A stretch of DNA of 6,934 nt from assembly GCA_947177645.1 (NCBI GenBank), contig CAMWVJ010000058.1, positions 1 to 6,934 of the forward strand, written 5' to 3'. The position numbers and the translations under genes were made by a program. Under the pieces are notes generated by a model. That model saw only the letters and a list, made by a program, of their open reading frames with translations. It did no database searches and was not told where the DNA came from. This DNA comes from an uncultured Desulfovibrio sp. (lineage in GTDB: Bacteria > Desulfobacterota > Desulfovibrionia > Desulfovibrionales > Desulfovibrionaceae). The first letter of the stretch is position 1. Each line of letters opens with the position of its first letter. Shown here piece after piece: positions 1 through 4,791 of this stretch.

Positions 1-208
1 CAATGAGGATGCCGCCCTCGGTGGCCGGCATGAGCTTGGAAAGGCAGTTCAAAAAGGTGGTCTTGCCGCAGCCCGTGGGGCCCACGATGGCCAGCAGCTC
101 GCCCTTGCGGATGGTGAAGTTGATGCCGTCCAGCACGGTGAGGTCGCCGAAGCGCTTGGTAAGGTTGTTGACCCGGATCTTGATTTCGTTCTCAGCTTGG
201 GCAGGCAT
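1..208 (-). CDS. ABC transporter ATP-binding protein, N-terminal part (nitrate/sulfonate/taurine type)
   Basis: This is the first 69 codons of an ABC ATPase; the gene runs off the left edge. The translation begins MPAQAENEIKIRVNNLTKRF, with an A-loop aromatic at F20. Walker A (GPTGCGKT) is at residues 43-50, followed by TTFLNCLSKLMPATEG, the usual layout of TauB/SsuB-like subunits. The Walker B, signature and H-loop motifs lie outside the window. The ATG at 206-208 is supported by AAGGAG (minus strand, 214-219) with a 5-nt spacer. It follows the binding-protein gene after a 109-nt gap containing a strong hairpin, so it should energise import of whatever that protein captures, with a permease further left. 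That it is an ABC ATPase is clear from the sequence. The subclass is inferred from the neighbouring binding protein. Confidence 0.9.
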   Translation of the reverse strand, partial: MPAQAENEIKIRVNNLTKRFGDLTVLDGINFTIRKGELLAIVGPTGCGKTTFLNCLSKLMPATEGGILI

Positions 209-274
209 GTGGGCTCCTTGAAAGGATGACGGCGGGGATCCGGGGCGCGCGGCCTTCCGGAGCCCGCCGGGCGG

Positions 275-301
275 GGCTCCGCCCTTTGGGGGGGCGGAGC
301 C
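275..301 (-). promoter_or_regulatory. Intergenic GC-rich hairpin between binding-protein and ATPase genes
   Basis: GGCTCCGCCC (275-284) and GGGCGGAGCC (292-301) form a perfect 10-bp inverted repeat around a 7-nt loop. It lies 16 nt after the binding-protein stop codon and 66 nt before the ATPase start. No T-run follows it on the minus strand, so a complete Rho-independent stop is unlikely. Such structures often sit after periplasmic binding-protein genes, where they protect the upstream mRNA 3' end and raise binding-protein output above that of the ATPase. That role here is inferred. Confidence 0.6.
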
Positions 302-317
302 ACCTTGCCGGCGCTCC

Positions 318-1412
318 CTACTTGTAGGGAGGCACGGGCTGCTTGACCATCTTCATGAACTTGGGCGTCACGTAGTTGGCGTCCTTGACCTTCTCGTATT
401 CCTGGGGGCTCAGGCGGCCAAGATCGGTGAAGAACTTGGCGAGGTACTGCTGCCACTTCTGGGCCTCGCTCGGACCTTTGGAATCGTCGAGAACCACGAG
501 CTGCTCGTCGAAGTCAAAGACGGGGTGCGTCTTGATGTCCTTCAGGGCCACCTCGGGGGTGTACTGCTGGCCCGCCCACTCGAGGAAGAAGCGGCGGTAG
601 AGCGGCTCGATGACTTCGGCGGGCTCGTTCTTCAGCATGTGGATGCCGCGCATGTAGGCGCGCAGGAAGGCCGCGATGACCTCGGGGTTCTCGTCGGCAT
701 ACTTCTTGTCGGCCTGGATGACGATGGGCAGCGTCTCGCCGCAGTTCTTGATGTCGCCCGCGAGCTTCCAGCCCTTTTCCATGCCCACGTAGAGCTGCGG
801 CGCCCACAGGGAAACGCCGTCGCCGATGCCGTTTTCAAAGGCGGAGAGCGCCTGGGGCTGGTCCATGTTCTTGATGACCACGTCCTTGTCGGTCAGGCCG
901 AGCACATGCAGCCAGGAAGAGAGCGCCATGTGCGGGCTGGACATGGTGGTGCAGAGGAAGGTCTTGCCGCGCACGGTCTCGGGGCTGCCGAGCACGTCGG
1001 GATACTCGGGGTTCCAGCCCTTGACCTTGGCGATGGGGCTGTCGGGGCGCACGAGCACGCCGTTGGTGTAGGACTCGTCGTTGCCGATGCCGATGACATA
1101 GGTGTCATAGCGCAGGCCGCCCCACACCGCGGGCACGGCGCCATTGCCCGCCACCACCCAGGAGCCCGAGGGCAGCGCGTTGACGATGTCCATGCCGGAG
1201 TTGAAGTAGTTGATCTCGAGGTCGATGCCCTCTTCCTTGTCCCAGCCCATTTCATGGGCGAGCCAGGCCGCGAAGGTCTCGTTCTCGTTCATCCAGGCCG
1301 AGGGCACCTTGACCGGGTTCTGGGGCGAAAGCTCCTTGGCCTCGCCGGCCACGGCCGTGGCCAGCAGGAACGCCAGTGCGAGCACAAGTGCCGCGAGGGA
1401 ACGCAGTTTCAT
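318..1412 (-). CDS. ABC transporter substrate-binding protein, NMT1/SsuA/TauA-like (secreted)
   Basis: A 364-residue periplasmic binding protein for an ABC importer. Residues 1 to about 25 form a classic Sec signal peptide: MKLR, a hydrophobic core of Leu/Ala/Val, then AVAGEA and KE. There is no lipobox Cys, so it should be soluble in the periplasm. The mature part shows the two-lobed layout of the nitrate/sulfonate/taurine superfamily, for example NETFAAWLAHEMGWDKEEGIDLEI, in which a remote protein is read as an early helix-strand unit, then GSPETVRGKTF and a late ENPEVIAAFLRAYMRG helix. I chose the ATG at 1412, not in-frame starts up to 1460, because GGGAGG lies 7 nt upstream (1420-1425) and the signal peptide then starts correctly. 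It sits between an acylating aldehyde dehydrogenase gene (51-nt gap) and the cognate ATPase gene. The ligand is unknown: sulfonates, taurine, nitrate, pyrimidine precursors and aromatic acids are all bound by relatives. Confidence 0.87.
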   Translation of the reverse strand: MKLRSLAALVLALAFLLATAVAGEAKELSPQNPVKVPSAWMNENETFAAWLAHEMGWDKEEGIDLEINYFNSGMDIVNALPSGSWVVAGNGAVPAVWGGLRYDTYVIGIGNDESYTNGVLVRPDSPIAKVKGWNPEYPDVLGSPETVRGKTFLCTTMSSPHMALSSWLHVLGLTDKDVVIKNMDQPQALSAFENGIGDGVSLWAPQLYVGMEKGWKLAGDIKNCGETLPIVIQADKKYADENPEVIAAFLRAYMRGIHMLKNEPAEVIEPLYRRFFLEWAGQQYTPEVALKDIKTHPVFDFDEQLVVLDDSKGPSEAQKWQQYLAKFFTDLGRLSPQEYEKVKDANYVTPKFMKMVKQPVPPYK

Positions 1413-1440
1413 CCTCAATCCTCCCGTAAAAGAGTTGCGC

Positions 1441-1458
1441 GTCCGGCGCATGCCGGAC
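1441..1458 (-). promoter_or_regulatory. Short intergenic hairpin between aldehyde dehydrogenase and binding-protein genes
   Basis: GTCCGGC (1441-1447) and GCCGGAC (1452-1458) form a perfect 7-bp stem with a GCAT loop. It lies within the 51-nt gap, about 15 nt upstream of the binding-protein ribosome-binding site. A TTTT run precedes it on the transcribed strand and none follows directly, so it is not a standard terminator. It could be an RNA-processing or stability element that sets the relative level of the two products; that is inference. Confidence 0.45.
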
Positions 1459-1463
1459 AAAAC

Positions 1464-2993
1464 CTAGGACGCCACGCAGGAACGGACCTTCTGGGCCGCC
1501 GGGGCCGGCTGGCCGGCGACGCCCTTGGGGTCATAGGTGCGCGTGGTCGTGACCTTGTACTGGGTGAAGAAGTCGATGCCGCCCTTGCCCTGCACCTTGT
1601 CCGTGCCGAGCAGCGAGCCCTTGATGCCGCCGAAGGGCACGAAGGGATGCGGCGCGCAGATGCCCACGTTGACGCCCACCATGCCCACGTCCGTGTCACG
1701 GCTGAACACGTCCGCATAGTGCATGTTCTGGGTGAAGATGCAGGCGCCGTTGCCGTATTCGGAGCTGTTGATGAGCCCGATGGCGTCATGGATGTCGGCC
1801 ACCTTGATGGTCGCCACCAGCGGCCCGAAGACCTCGGTGGTGAAGAGCGGGTTGCAGGGCGTCACGTCCCGGATGATGCACGGGCCGACGAAATAGCCGT
1901 TCTTGTTCTTTTCAGGCAGATCCACCTTGCGGCGGTCGAGCACGAGCTTGCAGCCGTGGCCGTGGTTGAGGGCGATGTCGACATAGCCGAGCACGTTGTC
2001 GGCGGCCTTGCGCGAGATGAGCGGCCCCATGTAGACATCGGGGTCAAAGGCGTCGCCCACCTTGACGGTCTTGGAGGCCTCGATCATCCGCTCCACCACC
2101 TCGTCGTAGACCTCGGGCACCGCGGCCACGATGGAGCCGGCGAGGCAGCGCTGCCCGGCCGAGCCGTAGCAGGAATTGAGGAAGTTGGTGATGAAAACGT
2201 CCATGTTGCTGTCTTCCATGACGAGCAGCACGTTCTTGGCGCCGCCGAGCAGCATGGAGCGCTTGGCGCCCTTGGCGCAGCCCGCGGCCATGGCCTTGGC
2301 CGTGGGCGTGGAGCCTACAAGGCACACGCCGGCCATGCGCGGGTCTTCATACCAGGAGCCCGGGATGTCGCGGTTGCCGTGGATGACGTTGACCACGCCC
2401 GCGGGCAGCTCGATCTCCTGGAAGATCTCGCACATGAGCTGCATGAAATAGGGCGACTGGGTGGAGGGCTTGAAGATGAAAGTGTCGCCCACGGCGATGG
2501 CGTAGGGGATGAACCAGCCGAACACCAGCGCCGGGAAGTTGAACGGCGCCACGCCGCCGAACACGCCGAGCGGCTGGCGCACCACCTTGGCCGAGATGTT
2601 GGTGGAGATGTAGTCGAGGGTGTCGCCCTGGATGGTGGAGGGGGTGGCCGCCGCGGACTCGATGATCTCGATGACGCGCTGCACCTCGCCGCGGGCCTCG
2701 GAAATGTGCTTGGCCTGGTCAAGGGCGATGGCCTGGGCCAGTTTTTCGAGATCGCGCACCATGCAGTCGCGGATCTTGTAGATATAGGTCATGCGCTTGG
2801 CGATGGGCAGGTTGCGCCAGGGCCGGTACGCGGCATAGGCCGTGGCGATGGCCGCCTCGGCCGTGGCCGGGCCGGAGATGGGCACGCTGCCGATCTCCTC
2901 GCCCGTGGACGGGTTGTAGAGCGGCACGCGCTTGCCGTTGGCCTCTTCCTGCCATTCGCCGTTGATGAAGTTTTTGATCCTGATGTCCGCCAT
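1464..2993 (-). CDS. CoA-acylating aldehyde dehydrogenase, methylmalonate/malonate-semialdehyde dehydrogenase type
   Basis: A 509-residue cytosolic NAD-dependent dehydrogenase of the MmsA/IolA branch of the ALDH superfamily, expected to convert a semialdehyde plus CoA to an acyl-CoA. The family's APFNFP motif is at 149-154, the catalytic Cys at 283 (GQRC), TTEVFGP at 385-391 and PFGGIKGS at 453-460. The Glu of the hydrolytic ALDH motif ELGGK is replaced (LLGGAKN, 248-254), as in acylating MMSDHs. Arg106 (GEVQR) and Arg282 (next to Cys283) match the two arginines reported to bind the substrate carboxylate in Bacillus IolA, so an acidic aldehyde is favoured. The ATG at 2993 is preceded by GGAGGAG; an in-frame GTG at 3005 would place that Shine-Dalgarno inside the gene. 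At 509 residues it is slightly longer than the usual 485-500. It heads the ABC transporter operon. In this setting the aldehyde might be malonate semialdehyde or a sulfonated aldehyde; no partner aminotransferase is visible, so I give no gene symbol. Confidence 0.85.
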   Translation of the reverse strand: MADIRIKNFINGEWQEEANGKRVPLYNPSTGEEIGSVPISGPATAEAAIATAYAAYRPWRNLPIAKRMTYIYKIRDCMVRDLEKLAQAIALDQAKHISEARGEVQRVIEIIESAAATPSTIQGDTLDYISTNISAKVVRQPLGVFGGVAPFNFPALVFGWFIPYAIAVGDTFIFKPSTQSPYFMQLMCEIFQEIELPAGVVNVIHGNRDIPGSWYEDPRMAGVCLVGSTPTAKAMAAGCAKGAKRSMLLGGAKNVLLVMEDSNMDVFITNFLNSCYGSAGQRCLAGSIVAAVPEVYDEVVERMIEASKTVKVGDAFDPDVYMGPLISRKAADNVLGYVDIALNHGHGCKLVLDRRKVDLPEKNKNGYFVGPCIIRDVTPCNPLFTTEVFGPLVATIKVADIHDAIGLINSSEYGNGACIFTQNMHYADVFSRDTDVGMVGVNVGICAPHPFVPFGGIKGSLLGTDKVQGKGGIDFFTQYKVTTTRTYDPKGVAGQPAPAAQKVRSCVAS

Positions 2994-3026
2994 TGTCTCC
3001 TCCACAGGGTTTATGCTCGCGGGGAA

Positions 3027-3072
3027 GGCGGAGAACTGGCCAGGAGGGTGTGCCGGGGGCCAGGTCTCCGCC
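3027..3072 (-). promoter_or_regulatory. Leader hairpin upstream of the aldehyde dehydrogenase operon
   Basis: The arms GGCGGAGAACTGGCC (3027-3041) and GGCCAGGTCTCCGCC (3058-3072) are complementary at 14 of 15 positions, with one internal mismatch and a 16-nt loop. On the transcribed strand the stem ends 33 nt before the start codon of the aldehyde dehydrogenase, just upstream of its GGAGGAG site. No T-run follows it, so it is not a simple terminator. It could be an mRNA-stabilising 5' structure, part of an attenuator or riboswitch, or a protein-binding site. I do not recognise it as a known riboswitch class. Confidence 0.6.
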
Positions 3073-3154
3073 TCCCGCTGCCATGCTGCCGCTTGCGCCG
3101 TGCCGCCGCCTGGGGGGCCATGGCGGCCGGCCCGGGACGCAAACTTCTATGGTG

Positions 3155-3182
3155 ATTCTCTGATACCCTGTGCGAGTGTCGG
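3155..3182 (-). promoter_or_regulatory. Candidate promoter for the aldehyde dehydrogenase-ABC operon
   Basis: On the minus strand, CCGACA (3177-3182; 4 of 6 matches to TTGACA) and GAGAAT (3155-3160; 4 of 6 to TATAAT) are separated by 16 nt. This would start transcription near 3148 and give a leader of about 155 nt that includes the strong hairpin at 3027-3072. The weak boxes fit an activator-dependent promoter, and the GACAAA cluster lies 18 nt upstream of the -35 box. A match this weak can occur by chance. Confidence 0.3.
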
Positions 3183-3199
3183 GCGACTTGCGGTTTTCA

Positions 3200-3226
3200 G
3201 ACAAACTTTGTCGAAAAGAGGACAAA
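3200..3226. promoter_or_regulatory. GACAAA operator-like cluster (possible AraC-family site)
   Basis: GACAAA occurs at 3200-3205 and again at 3221-3226, a spacing of exactly 21 bp (two helical turns). An inverted TTTGTC at 3207-3212 forms the 13-bp palindrome GACAAACTTTGTC with the first copy. Tandem half-sites at about 21 bp are the usual arrangement bound by AraC-family activators, and the only regulator gene nearby is of that family. A palindrome-binding repressor is the alternative. The cluster is upstream of the candidate operon promoter. Assignment to a particular protein is inference. Confidence 0.4.
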
Positions 3227-3367
3227 ATGCGGGCGGCGCAGCGGGGGGAAGCGTGCGTTCGCGGGGTGGTGAGAAGGGGAGAAGGCAGGAAAAGGCTTTG
3301 TGGGATTTTCGGCTTTGTGGTGTGTTTGTGCTGCCTGTGTATCGCCGAAATTATCCGTCAAAAACAG
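3227..3367. other. Non-coding spacer upstream of the first 124-bp repeat
   Basis: I find no convincing gene here. The stretch moves from GC-rich to T-rich. It contains an imperfect inverted repeat, GGATTTTCGG (3303-3312) and CCGAAATTATCC (3345-3356). The right arm shares GAAATTAT (3347-3354) with the same octamer at 3554-3561 before the second repeat copy, so the repeated module may begin in this spacer. A poor plus-strand promoter can be drawn, TTGTGC (3326-3331), 17 nt, AATTAT (3349-3354). Confidence 0.4.
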
Positions 3368-3491
3368 CCTTGCTCTAGCCGTTGCGACGAAGGAAGCTAC
3401 GGATGGAGACAGCAGTTAGGTAACGCGCCAGTCAGTCAACGCAACCGCTGTCGCTATCCGTAAGCCCGGCAAGCCGGGCAACGGCTAGCGC
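3368..3491. repeat. 124-bp intergenic repeat, copy 1, with 11-bp terminal inverted repeats
   Basis: This segment aligns without gaps to 3569-3692, with 107 of 124 identical bases by my count. It is built of nested inverted repeats. CTAGCCGTTGC (3375-3385) pairs with GCAACGGCTAG (3478-3488). Inside it TACGGAT (3398-3404) pairs with ATCCGTA (3456-3462), and GACAGC (3408-3413) pairs with GCTGTC (3447-3452). A tight GCCCGGC/GCCGGGC hairpin (3464-3479) adjoins the closing arm. It could be a structured RNA, a short non-autonomous element with terminal inverted repeats, or an intergenic palindromic repeat. It encodes no plausible protein and is not a tRNA. I do not recognise the family. Confidence 0.85.
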
Positions 3492-3510
3492 TTAGGTTCC
3501 GGCTGCGTCA

Positions 3511-3566
3511 GAAAAAAATTTCCTCGGTCGAGTACTTAAGTACACTCCCTTCGGAAATTATTTTTC
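3511..3566. terminator. Symmetrical A/T-flanked hairpin, probable bidirectional terminator
   Basis: GAAAAAAATTTCC (3511-3523) faces GGAAATTATTTTTC (3553-3566). The interior carries the perfect 12-bp palindrome GTACTTAAGTAC (3532-3543) within GAGT...ACTC. Both strands therefore show a stem followed by a T-rich run, the form of a bidirectional Rho-independent terminator. It lies between the two 124-bp repeats. On the minus strand it could stop read-through from the AraC-family gene; on the plus strand it could end a transcript covering repeat copy 1. Confidence 0.55.
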
Positions 3567-3568
3567 TT

Positions 3569-3692
3569 CCTTGCTCCAGCCGTTGCGACGAAGGAAGCTA
3601 CGGATGGAGACAGTAATTAGTTACCCCTACAGCCAGTCAACGCAACCGCGGTCGCTATCCGTAAGGCTCACAAGCTCGCCAACGGCTAGCGC
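3569..3692. repeat. 124-bp intergenic repeat, copy 2
   Basis: Ungapped partner of 3368-3491, offset by 201 bp. The outer arms AGCCGTTG (3578-3585) and CAACGGCT (3680-3687) still pair, as do TACGGAT (3599-3605) and ATCCGTA (3657-3663). The inner stem is degraded (GACAGT facing GCGGTC), and the small hairpin next to the closing arm has lost most of its pairing. The differences cluster in two blocks (roughly 3614-3633 and 3665-3678), while the arms and flanks are almost unchanged. They do not look compensatory, so conservation of the outer ends is better supported than a conserved inner fold. Confidence 0.85.
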
Positions 3693-3732
3693 GCCGGAAC
3701 CTAAAAATCTTATTTTTTAGGATTCTTCCGGC
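3693..3732. terminator. A/T-cored long hairpin, possible terminator
   Basis: GCCGGAA plus CCTAAAAA (3693-3707) pairs with TTTTTAGG (3714-3721) and TTCCGGC (3726-3732). The loop is 6 nt, and the only interruption is a 4-nt bulge (3722-3725). It abuts the end of repeat copy 2. The T-run lies inside the stem and not after it, so it is not a textbook terminator, but it is a very stable structure. A related half-sequence, TTAGGTTCCGGC (3492-3503), follows repeat copy 1. Confidence 0.45.
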
Positions 3733-3740
3733 ACGAGCAC

Positions 3741-3799
3741 CCGTCTTCCGCTTCGCTCCAGACGGACTGAAGGAAGGGCTGTCAGTAGCGTCAGACAGC
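3741..3799. other. Two short hairpins downstream of the AraC-family gene
   Basis: CCGTCT (3741-3746) pairs with AGACGG (3760-3765), and GCTGTC (3778-3783) pairs with GACAGC (3794-3799). The second is about 30 nt past the stop codon of the AraC-family gene and is followed on the minus strand by a pyrimidine-rich CCTTCCTTC. That makes it a weak candidate for that gene's terminator. Nothing else is recognisable between this point and the gene end. Confidence 0.3.
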
Positions 3800-3829
3800 G
3801 TTACTCAGGGAAAGGCAGGCGACGCCGGC

Positions 3830-4624
3830 TCAGGCGCCGTGGCTGCCGAAGGCCACCTTGCCCGGGGTGAAGCCGAAATGTTCCTTGAAGGTGGCGATGA
3901 AGGCCGATACCGAGGAATAGCCGCAATCGAGCGCCACGGCAGTGACGCTCTCGCCCTGGCGCAGGCGCGCGTGCGCGCTCTGCATCCGCTGGAACTGGCG
4001 CCAGCTGCGGAAGGAGGTGCCGGTCTCGCGCCGGAAGAGGCGCCCCAGGTTGCGCTCGCTCATGCCGAGGCGGCCGGCCCACTCGCTCAGGGTGCTGGCC
4101 TCGCCCGGGGTGGTGAGCAGGATGGTGCACAGCTCGAGCAGGCGGTGGTCGCGCGGCATTGCCTGGGGCTCGGGCACTTCGGGCAGGTCGAGCAAAAGGT
4201 CGAGCAGGGTCACGATGAGGCGCCCGCGGGCGTCGTCACCGTAGACGCTGGGCTGCGGACTCAGGTAGAGCAGGATCTCACGCACGAGCGGCGTGATCTT
4301 GAGCATGTGGCAGCGGGTGAAGCGCTCCACGCCGAGCAGCACGGACTGGTCGATCCAGAGGCTGCAATCCTTGGAGTCGCAGGGCACGTACCACTCGTGG
4401 CGCAGCCCCGCGGGTATCCAGATGGCGCGGTGCGGCGGCGCGAGCCAGTTGCCGTATTCGGTGCAGATGACGATGCCGCCATGCGCGGTATAGGCGAGCT
4501 CGCCCCAGGGATGCGCGTGGGGCCGGCTCCAGCTGTTGGCGCAAAAATCGTCGTTGAACCAGTAGACCGGCCTCTGGGCCGTGTCGAAGGGGACGAGATA
4601 GAGCTTGGCTTCCTGGGATTCCAT
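3830..4624 (-). CDS. AraC-family transcriptional regulator with N-terminal cupin domain
   Basis: A 264-residue DNA-binding regulator. The N-terminal half (about 20-85) is a cupin-type sensor with a metal-site-like HAHPWGEL (36-43) and AIWIPAGLRHEWYV (67-80), as in NimR/YeaM-like AraC proteins. The C-terminal half carries the two helix-turn-helix units: TLSEWAGRLGMSERNLGRLF (about 178-197) and SVTAVALDCGYSSVSAFIATF (about 226-246), then KEHFGFTPGKVAF, the hallmark end of the family. The ATG at 4624 is preferred over an in-frame ATG at 4642, because AAGGTG lies 4 nt upstream of 4624 and the 4642 start would fall against a hairpin. It sits alone between the leu operon and the aldehyde dehydrogenase-ABC operon, in the same direction as both. 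The downstream operon is its most likely target, and the GACAAA cluster near 3200 a plausible site. Its effector is unknown. Confidence 0.9.
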   Translation of the reverse strand: MESQEAKLYLVPFDTAQRPVYWFNDDFCANSWSRPHAHPWGELAYTAHGGIVICTEYGNWLAPPHRAIWIPAGLRHEWYVPCDSKDCSLWIDQSVLLGVERFTRCHMLKITPLVREILLYLSPQPSVYGDDARGRLIVTLLDLLLDLPEVPEPQAMPRDHRLLELCTILLTTPGEASTLSEWAGRLGMSERNLGRLFRRETGTSFRSWRQFQRMQSAHARLRQGESVTAVALDCGYSSVSAFIATFKEHFGFTPGKVAFGSHGA

Positions 4625-4675
4625 GGGGCACCTTGCGCGCATGCGGCGCCGGAAAAGCCGGCGCGGGGGCGCCCC
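4625..4675 (-). promoter_or_regulatory. Structured leader of the AraC-family gene
   Basis: GCGCCGG (4646-4652) and CCGGCGC (4658-4664) form a perfect 7-bp stem with a 5-nt loop. Outside it, the transcribed GGGGCGCC (4675-4668) can pair over 8 bp, one of them G-U, with GGTGCCCC (4632-4625). The second strand overlaps the presumed AAGGTG ribosome-binding site just before the ATG. The folded leader would hide the site. This could limit translation, or be a chance pairing in very GC-rich sequence. Confidence 0.35.
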
Positions 4676-4704
4676 GCGTCACGCTCGGGCCGGCCCGTTC
4701 CGCC

Positions 4705-4734
4705 ATCATACGGCGAGGCGCCGCCCTTCTGCAA
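4705..4734 (-). promoter_or_regulatory. Candidate promoter for the AraC-family gene
   Basis: TATGAT (4705-4710, minus strand) matches the -10 consensus at 5 of 6 positions. TTGCAG (4729-4734) keeps the TTG of the -35 box, with an 18-nt spacer. Transcription would start near 4698 and give a leader of about 73 nt containing the hairpins at 4625-4675. It lies in the 167-nt gap after the propeller gene, in otherwise very GC-rich sequence, where a TATGAT stands out. Confidence 0.45.
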
Positions 4735-4791
4735 GGCCTTTGCCCGCCCCGGAGAAGTCCCGGGCGCAAGACGGCCCGAAAGCGCCGGCCC

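Noticed and set aside
2994..3005. Alternative GTG start at 3005 for the aldehyde dehydrogenase
   Set aside because: The strong GGAGGAG site (2997-3003) is correctly placed for the ATG at 2993 and would lie inside the coding region if 3005 were used. The family N-terminus aligns from 2993.
3088..3106. Sigma-54 promoter on the minus strand (GGCAC followed by GC 10 nt later)
   Set aside because: The -12 element reads AAGC where TTGC is required, and the match is expected by chance at this GC content. No sigma-54 activator is present in the window.
525..3155. Plus-strand open frame of 876 codons opposite the aldehyde dehydrogenase and binding-protein genes
   Set aside because: The encoded sequence is low-complexity, rich in His, Gly, Asp, Ala and Val with no family motif. 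It runs antisense to two well-supported genes and across their gap. Long antisense frames are expected opposite genes with strong G/C third positions.
3227..3463. Possible 78-codon plus-strand gene with an AGAGG-like site and a hydrophobic Cys/Val/Leu stretch
   Set aside because: The frame ends inside repeat copy 1, its start overlaps the operator-like cluster, the composition is erratic and there is no recognisable domain. The hydrophobic stretch is probably a by-product of T-rich sequence.
3368..3692. CRISPR array or tRNA genes
   Set aside because: There are only two copies, each 124 bp, with no short repeat-spacer rhythm. No cloverleaf, T-loop GGTTCGA motif or CCA-proximal acceptor stem is visible.
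4745..4770. Terminator after the propeller gene
   Set aside because: CCCGGGA and TCCGGGG on the minus strand pair at only 6 of 7 positions, with an internal mismatch and no T-run. This is not distinguishable from background in such GC-rich sequence.
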